From NCBI GenBank assembly GCA_036871055.1, contig CP141893.1:868001-932000 (forward strand): a stretch of DNA of 64,000 bases, given 5' to 3'. Each line of letters starts with the position of its first letter. Within the stretch, counting starts at the first letter, position 1. This DNA is from Bisbaumannia sp015645095 (GTDB lineage Bacteria; Pseudomonadota; Gammaproteobacteria; Pseudomonadales; Halomonadaceae). Position numbers and translations under genes: made by a program. Positions 59,657 to 64,000 of this stretch are shown one piece after another. Below the pieces are notes generated by a model. The model saw only the letters and a list, made by a program, of their open reading frames with translations. It searched no databases and had not been told where the DNA came from.

Positions 59657-60750
59657 GTGTCTATGTCACCCGCAGCGGTCATCACCTGCCGGGCCCGGCC
59701 GTGGACAACGACCAGATCGAGGCGGTGCTGGGGCGGGTCAACGGCAAGCCCAGTCGCCTCAAGGCGCGCATCCTCAAGGCCAACGGTATCCAACGGCGTC
59801 ACTACGCCATCGACGCCGAACACCGCACCACCATCGGCAATGCCGAGATGGCGGCCCGGGCGGGACGGATGTGTCTCGAGGCGGCGGGGCTGGGCAAGCG
59901 CGATCTGGGGTTGCTCAGCGTGGCTACCAGCCAGGGCGACCTGGTATTGCCGGGCTTCGGCAGCCAGGTGCAGGCGGCGCTGGGGCTCGGCGATGTGGAG
60001 CTGCATACCAGCCACGGCATCTGTTCCAGCAGCATGATGGCGCTGAAGACCGCCTTCCTGTCGCTGGCCGCCGGCGAGCATCGTCGCGCCCTGGTGGTGG
60101 CCAGCGAGCTGGCCTCGCGGCTGTTCAAGGCGAGCCGCTTCGAGGCGGCGGGGGCCGAGCCCGACTTCAATGCCGAGTTCCTGCGCTGGATGCTCTCCGA
60201 CGGCGCCGGGGCCCTGCTGCTGGAGGGCGCGCCCCGGGGCCGCTGCCTGCGCATCGACTGGATTCGCGGCTACTCCCATGCCGATGCCTATCCGTTGTGC
60301 ATGAGCGTGGGCCAGGCCCCCGATGGGCGCACCTGGCAGGACTTCGCCACCTACGCCGAGGCGGAGGCGGCCGGGGCCCTGCTGCTGCGCCAGGACGTGC
60401 GGCTGCTCGACAATATCGTCAAGCTGGGGGTGGATGGCCTGCTGCGGCTGATCGACGAGGGGCGGGTGGCGGTCGACGAGGTCGATCACCTGCTCTGCCA
60501 CTACTCCTCCCACCACTTCCGCGGGCGCATCGCCGAGATGCTGACCCAGGCCGGGGCGATGATCCCGGAGGAGAAGTGGTACACCAACCTCTACGAGCGC
60601 GGCAATACCGGCTGCGCCTCGCTATTTATCATGCTCGACGAGTTCCTGCGCACCCGTACGCCCCAACCCGGGGAGCGGATCCTGTGCATGGTGCCGGAGA
60701 GCGGTCGCTTCAATACCGCCTATATGCAGCTGACCGTGGTGGATGCCTGA
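59653..60750 (+). CDS. Beta-ketoacyl-ACP synthase III-like enzyme (thiolase fold)
   Basis: A 365-residue KAS III-type protein. The catalytic triad is visible: Cys124 in HTSHGICSSSMMAL, His283 in HLLCHYSSHHF and Asn318 in ERGNTGCAS. The unusual N-terminus (YVTRSGHHLPGPAVDNDQIEAVLGRVNGK) and the long insert near residues 155-240 separate it from housekeeping FabH. Such enzymes condense acyl groups in secondary lipid or polyketide pathways. It overlaps the membrane protein by 4 nt and is 23 nt from the diiron-type gene, so it is part of a specialised pathway of unknown product. Confidence 0.85.
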   Translation: MSVYVTRSGHHLPGPAVDNDQIEAVLGRVNGKPSRLKARILKANGIQRRHYAIDAEHRTTIGNAEMAARAGRMCLEAAGLGKRDLGLLSVATSQGDLVLPGFGSQVQAALGLGDVELHTSHGICSSSMMALKTAFLSLAAGEHRRALVVASELASRLFKASRFEAAGAEPDFNAEFLRWMLSDGAGALLLEGAPRGRCLRIDWIRGYSHADAYPLCMSVGQAPDGRTWQDFATYAEAEAAGALLLRQDVRLLDNIVKLGVDGLLRLIDEGRVAVDEVDHLLCHYSSHHFRGRIAEMLTQAGAMIPEEKWYTNLYERGNTGCASLFIMLDEFLRTRTPQPGERILCMVPESGRFNTAYMQLTVVDA

Positions 60751-60773
60751 TTCCCCTACCTGGAGAGAACCCC

Positions 60774-61460
60774 ATGCAAGAGACCCTGATTACCACCCCC
60801 GCCGGCCAGGCCTGCCTGCAGGGCCTGATGCGGGTCTGGTTCGATTTCGAACGCCAGTTGGGCCGCCTGCCGCTGATCCAGCGCCTCGACCGCGGCGAGC
60901 TGAGCCTGGCGGAGTACCGCACCCTGCTGCTCAACCTGCGCCAGCAGGTGATCGAGGGCGCCCGCTGGATCAGTCGCTGCGCCTCGAGCTTCGACCGCCA
61001 TCACGCCGACCTGCGCTCGGTGGTGATCCAGCATGCCCGGGACGAGCATCGCGACTACGAGCTGCTGGAGCAGGACTATGTGGCCGCCGGCGGCGACCTG
61101 GCCGAGATCCAGGCGGCGCCGCGCAATATCGGCAGCGAGGCGCTGCATGCCTTTATGATGTATCGCGCGGGTCAGCCCAACCCGACGGACCTGGTCGGTG
61201 CCATGTGGATCATCGAGGGGCTGGGTCAGAAGATGGCCGGCGACTGGGCGGCCCGGGTCGAGGCGGCCACCGGTGGCGATGGTGGCTACACCCGTTTCAT
61301 GCGCTATCACGGCGAGCATGACGACGATCACCTGGCCACCCTCTACGGCCTGATCGACCGGGTCTGCCAGACCCCGGAGGCGCCCGAGGCGATCCTCAGG
61401 ACCGCCCGGGTGGTGGCCCGGCTCTATGCCTTGCAGCTGGAGGAGGTGCCCTGTGACTAG
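60774..61460 (+). CDS. Iron-containing redox enzyme family protein (haem-oxygenase-like diiron fold)
   Basis: A 228-residue all-helical protein. Candidate metal ligands are E61 (QQVIEGARW), E91/H92 (HARDEHRDYELLEQDY), E148 (WIIEGLGQK) and the cluster H179, E181/H182 and D183-H186 (RYHGEHDDDH). This is the pattern of haem-oxygenase-like diiron oxidases, which include enzymes for oxidative decarboxylation or C-C cleavage of fatty acids (for example UndA). Paired with a KAS III enzyme it suggests synthesis and oxidation of a lipid-like molecule. The stop codon is embedded in a triplicated sequence. Confidence 0.85.
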   Translation: MQETLITTPAGQACLQGLMRVWFDFERQLGRLPLIQRLDRGELSLAEYRTLLLNLRQQVIEGARWISRCASSFDRHHADLRSVVIQHARDEHRDYELLEQDYVAAGGDLAEIQAAPRNIGSEALHAFMMYRAGQPNPTDLVGAMWIIEGLGQKMAGDWAARVEAATGGDGGYTRFMRYHGEHDDDHLATLYGLIDRVCQTPEAPEAILRTARVVARLYALQLEEVPCD

Positions 61461-61536
61461 GCCAACCCGTGGGCTAGCGGCGCCTGGTGGCCCGCTACAC
61501 CATGCCTTGCAGCTGGAGGAGGTGCCCTGTGACTAG
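61453..61536 (+). CDS. Mini-ORF 1 created by the junction duplication (27 residues)
   Basis: A GTG-started frame with GGAGGAGG upstream, overlapping the diiron gene stop by 8 nt and ending in the second repeat copy. It encodes VTRPTRGLAAPGGP and then HALQLEEVPCD, the same last residues as the diiron protein. It is probably translated by coupling, but a functional peptide is not implied. Confidence 0.35.
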   Translation: MTRPTRGLAAPGGPLHHALQLEEVPCD

Positions 61537-61618
61537 GCTGAATTCGTGTGCTGGCCGCACCTGGTGGCCCACCATCTCGAGCCATGCCCTGCAGCTGGAG
61601 GAGGTGCCCTGTGACTAG
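61529..61618 (+). CDS. Mini-ORF 2 created by the junction duplication (29 residues)
   Basis: A second GTG-started frame, overlapping mini-ORF 1 by 8 nt and the next real gene by 8 nt. It begins VTRLNSCAGRTWWPT and again ends in HALQLEEVPCD. With mini-ORF 1 it bridges the 150-nt gap between the two real genes by continuous overlapping translation. Confidence 0.35.
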   Translation: MTRLNSCAGRTWWPTISSHALQLEEVPCD

Positions 61619-62483
61619 GCCATCCAAGAAGGCAACGCTAAGCCCCTATCTGCGCGCCATCGCCCAGGACGAGGCGCTGCCCATCGACCCGGAGGCGCGG
61701 CGGCTATGGCTGGAGGACCTGGCCAATCCCACCCGCTGGTGGTTGCGGCCGATCCTCCAGGGCGTGCTGGCGGTGCTGCTGCATCTGGTGTGGTTCCTCA
61801 AGCGCCTGCCACTGCCCCAGTTCCGCGCCCATGGCCTGCTGCAGCGGCTGATCTGCTGGTTCTGCACCCACTTCGTCAGCCCCCAAGCCAACCGCCTGAT
61901 CCTGCGCCACTTCGCCACCGAGTCGAACCTGCTCAACTTCCTGATCGATAACGTCGCCCCGGGCCGGGTGGCGCCGGTGACCCTCTACCCGCAACGCATC
62001 GCCGAGATGCGCGAGGCGAGCTTCGTCGAGCACGACCAGGCGCTGTTTCGCAGTATCGAGGCGCTGGGCGCGGCGCGGGCCGAAGCAGGCGACGAGCCGG
62101 CGGCAGGCCGGGCGCTAAGCTGGCAACACTGGCGGCCCCTGGGCGAGCTCGAGTTCGAGATCCGCCCCCGGCGTACCCAGGTACTCGATTTCGAGAGCGC
62201 CCATGCGCTCTTCATGTGCCTGTTCTGCCTGCTGCTGACCCGGGAGGAGTACCGGGACGCCATCAACGGCTTCAACCTGGACCAGTCCATCGCCCTGCGC
62301 ATCGGTGCCCTGATCGACGAGCCCCAGCTCGCCGAGCTGGCCTACAACAAGCACCCCCTCTACCTGGTGGGCCCCTGGAACCTGAGCCAGCGCTTCCTGA
62401 TGCACGGCTTCTTCACCGAGTACCTCTATGCGCGGCTGGAGCGGCGGCACTGTGAACAGGCGCCCCAGGCCGAGGCCGGCTAA
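61611..62483 (+). CDS. Conserved protein of unknown function, last gene of the KAS III cluster
   Basis: A 290-residue protein. Residues 40-65 (WWLRPILQGVLAVLLHLVWFLKRLPLP) form a likely membrane-associated helix. The rest is mainly helical, with HFVSPQANRLILRHFATESNLLNFLIDNV, QRIAEMREASFVEHDQALFRSIEALG and AHALFMCLFCLLLTREEYRDAINGFNLDQSIALRIGAL. Start: GTG 61611 with GGAGGAGG 9 nt upstream, in the third repeat copy. I recognise no family with confidence. Its strict coupling to the diiron gene suggests it acts on the same product, perhaps as a partner or carrier. Confidence 0.75.
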   Translation: MTRPSKKATLSPYLRAIAQDEALPIDPEARRLWLEDLANPTRWWLRPILQGVLAVLLHLVWFLKRLPLPQFRAHGLLQRLICWFCTHFVSPQANRLILRHFATESNLLNFLIDNVAPGRVAPVTLYPQRIAEMREASFVEHDQALFRSIEALGAARAEAGDEPAAGRALSWQHWRPLGELEFEIRPRRTQVLDFESAHALFMCLFCLLLTREEYRDAINGFNLDQSIALRIGALIDEPQLAELAYNKHPLYLVGPWNLSQRFLMHGFFTEYLYARLERRHCEQAPQAEAG

Positions 62484-63724
62484 GGCGACTTGGAGTGCTT
62501 CCGGACGTGGCGGATATGCAGGGCCACGCCGATCAGCAGGGCCAGGGCCAGCGGGGCCAGCAGCAGGCTGATCAGGCGCGGGTCATGGGGCACCAGGGCG
62601 CTGATGCTCTCCACCCCCAGCTTGTAGAGGCTGAGGATGTAGTAGCCGAGGACGATAAAGGAGAGCCCCTCCACGGCGCGCTGGATCGCCAGCTGGCGGC
62701 TGGCGCGCTCGTTGAGGCTCTGCAGGATCGCCGAGTTCTGGGCCTCCATCTCCACCTGGGCGCGGGCTTGGAGCAGGTCGCCCAGGTGGGCCAGGCGCTG
62801 CTCCAGGCTGACCAGGCGCTGGTCGGTGGCGGTGCAGTAGCGCACCGTGGGGCGGAAGCGACGCAGGATGAAATAGCCCAGGCGCTGGCGATCGTCGATG
62901 CGGCTCTCGCGCAACTCCTCGATGCGCTCCGCCACCAGGCTGGCATAGGCCTCGGTGGCGCTGAAGCGCTGGCGGGCCCGGGAGCAGGTATGGGCGATCC
63001 GTGCCGAGAGGGCGCTGACCTCCTCCAGCAGCGGCCGGGTATCGCCCCGGGGCGTCTGGGCGTTGCGGTGGGTCAGCTCCGCCAGGGCCTGCTCCTGGGC
63101 CTGCAGCTCGCCGCTCAGCGACTTGGCCAGCGGCAGCGCCAGGGAGGCCATCATGCGGTAGGTCTCGATCTCCAGCAGGCGGCGTACCGTGCGCCCCAGG
63201 CGGAAGTCGTTGAGTTGCTCGTTGACCACCAGCAGGCGATTGACACCGCACTCGCTGAGGTGGAAGTCGCTCCACACGCTGGCGGCACCCCCCGCCACCC
63301 GGGAGGCCGCGGTGCCGCGGAAGCCGTAGGCCGAGGGGGCGCCCGCCCAGTGCGCCAGGGCCTCTACCCGCACCAGGCTGGCGTTGATGATCGCCTCGCG
63401 ATGGGGGGCGAGCAGTCGCTCCAGCACCTCCGGCGGGGCGGGCCAGTGGGTCTCGCCCGGCGGCGCCGGGCGGTAGAGGGTCAGGGTCAGGAACTCGGTA
63501 TGGCGTTCCCACTTCAGCGTCATGCCGTCCACCGCGAGGATATGCTGGGCCGCCTGGTGGTCGGCGGGCACGCCATGCTCGCCGGCCAGCCGCTCGAGCA
63601 GGGCCTGGCCGATCGCTCCCTCCTCGTCCAGCAGGGCATAGTGATGCACCAGCGCCGAGCCTGGCAGGTCGATGGAGGGGCGGGAGTGCAGCTCGTCGTG
63701 CAGGGCGCGGCGTTGGGGGTGCAT
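62480..63724 (-). CDS. DUF3422 family membrane protein
   Basis: A 414-residue protein: a soluble N-terminal part (HDELHSRPSIDLPG, VDGMTLKWERHTEFLTLTLYRP), a central coiled coil (QRLVSLEQRLAHLGDLLQARAQVEMEAQNSAILQSLNERASRQL) and two C-terminal transmembrane helices (LSFIVLGYYILSLYKLG, LISLLLAPLALALLIGVALHI). The layout resembles divalent-ion channel-like or sensor membrane proteins, but function is unknown. Its stop overlaps the convergent stop of the preceding gene by 4 nt, leaving no room for a terminator between them. Confidence 0.85.
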   Translation of the reverse strand: MHPQRRALHDELHSRPSIDLPGSALVHHYALLDEEGAIGQALLERLAGEHGVPADHQAAQHILAVDGMTLKWERHTEFLTLTLYRPAPPGETHWPAPPEVLERLLAPHREAIINASLVRVEALAHWAGAPSAYGFRGTAASRVAGGAASVWSDFHLSECGVNRLLVVNEQLNDFRLGRTVRRLLEIETYRMMASLALPLAKSLSGELQAQEQALAELTHRNAQTPRGDTRPLLEEVSALSARIAHTCSRARQRFSATEAYASLVAERIEELRESRIDDRQRLGYFILRRFRPTVRYCTATDQRLVSLEQRLAHLGDLLQARAQVEMEAQNSAILQSLNERASRQLAIQRAVEGLSFIVLGYYILSLYKLGVESISALVPHDPRLISLLLAPLALALLIGVALHIRHVRKHSKSP

Positions 63725-63898
63725 GATGTTATTGTGTCCAGGCAGAGTAAACCCTTGAGGCTAGCCAGCGCCGTCATGGGGAACAAGGCCCGCCGGCCCC
63801 GAATGGTGCTCCGTGTCTGCGGTGGCTTGTCGCAGCCTGCAATGTATACATTTTTTGTGTACGATTAGTGGCTCGACCACCGTGACCTGGAGAATCCC

Positions 63899-64000
63899 AT
63901 GAGCTTTACCGTCTATCTGTCCGGCGAGATCCACACCGACTGGCGCGAGGAGATCGAGCGGGGCGCCGCCGCCGCGGGCCTGGATATCACCTTCACCTCG
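63899..64000 (+). CDS. ytoQ: YtoQ family protein, 5' end only
   Basis: The first 34 codons read MSFTVYLSGEIHTDWREEIERGAAAAGLDITFTS, the start of the small YtoQ family (about 150 residues, possibly nucleoside-deoxyribosyltransferase-like fold). The frame runs off the right edge. A GGAGA site precedes the ATG. Upstream, divergent from the DUF3422 gene, is an AT-rich patch with the palindrome TGTATACA (63843-63850), a possible operator or promoter element. Confidence 0.8.
   Translation, partial: MSFTVYLSGEIHTDWREEIERGAAAAGLDITFTS

Larger units (their letters stand above)
61426..61620 (+). repeat. Triplicated gene junction (three copies, spacing 76 and 82 bp)
   Basis: A 37-bp core (the end of the diiron gene, the GGAGGAGG ribosome site and the TGTGACTAG junction) occurs at 61426-61462, 61502-61538 and 61584-61620. 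A CCTGGTGGCCC-type segment is also repeated between the copies. Copy 1 is the true gene end; copy 3 is the true start of the next gene. Both spacings equal 1 modulo 3, so every GTG start opens a frame that closes at the next TAG. Confidence 0.9.

Overview
The window is one continuous stretch of a high-GC gammaproteobacterial chromosome. The best guess is Halomonadaceae (Halomonas or a close relative). This rests on gene content: ectoine-utilisation type genes, NhaB, SulP plus a universal stress protein, an NfeD/slipin pair, the mesX-mesD methionine synthase pair, and tight ATGA-type operon overlaps. There is no rRNA gene to confirm it. About 56 intact protein genes, two gene remnants, two partial edge genes and one tRNA are supported.

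Layout. 1-1950: end of an eutB-like gene, eutC and a HAD hydrolase. 2055-6511 (minus): a YnjBCD-type ABC importer, a phosphotransferase remnant and a CDP-alcohol phosphatidyltransferase. 6746-10182: a DUF3179 protein, a membrane protein, an ECF sigma/anti-sigma pair, and an exported cytochrome c with 13 NPC repeats. 10274-14461: small metabolic and regulatory genes plus a 206-bp palindromic element. 14536-17832: NfeD-type protease, slipin and a DMT exporter. 18187-22609: sulP, nhaB and a tandem Usp gene, with long GC-rich leaders that look structured. 22814-23173: ridA. 23247-34894: an iron/siderophore locus with FhuB, FhuD, FhuC, an ABC exporter, two TonB receptors, a PchR-like regulator and FhuF, with two Fur-box-like sites.

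35804-47091 is an accessory defence island that begins right after tRNA-Ile2(CAU). All its genes are on the minus strand and it reads hsdM, hsdS, a truncated DUF262 gene, darT, darG, hsdR, a YgjP-type metallopeptidase and an Abi_2/HEPN gene. A type I restriction system thus encloses a DarTG DNA ADP-ribosylation toxin-antitoxin pair. 47355-49241 is a chemoreceptor. 49635-51672 is mesX-mesD, visibly lower in GC than its surroundings. It is followed by a 137-bp MITE-like element with terminal inverted repeats and a 6-bp target duplication.

51898-58780 holds a BASS transporter and acyl-CoA ligase, an extracellular nuclease, azlC/azlD with an XRE-cupin regulator, and a small secreted protein. 59090-62483 is a compact, apparently undescribed four-gene cluster: a His-rich membrane protein, a KAS III-like enzyme, a haem-oxygenase-fold diiron protein and an unknown protein. 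Its last junction has been triplicated into a chain of overlapping mini-ORFs. A DUF3422 membrane protein and the start of ytoQ close the window.

The most unusual items are the NPC-repeat cytochrome beside its sigma factor, the 59090-62483 cluster with its triplicated coupling junction, DarTG inside the type I restriction operon beside a broken DUF262 gene, the nhaB leader whose 9-bp helix ends two bases before the start codon, and the two palindromic mobile-like elements.
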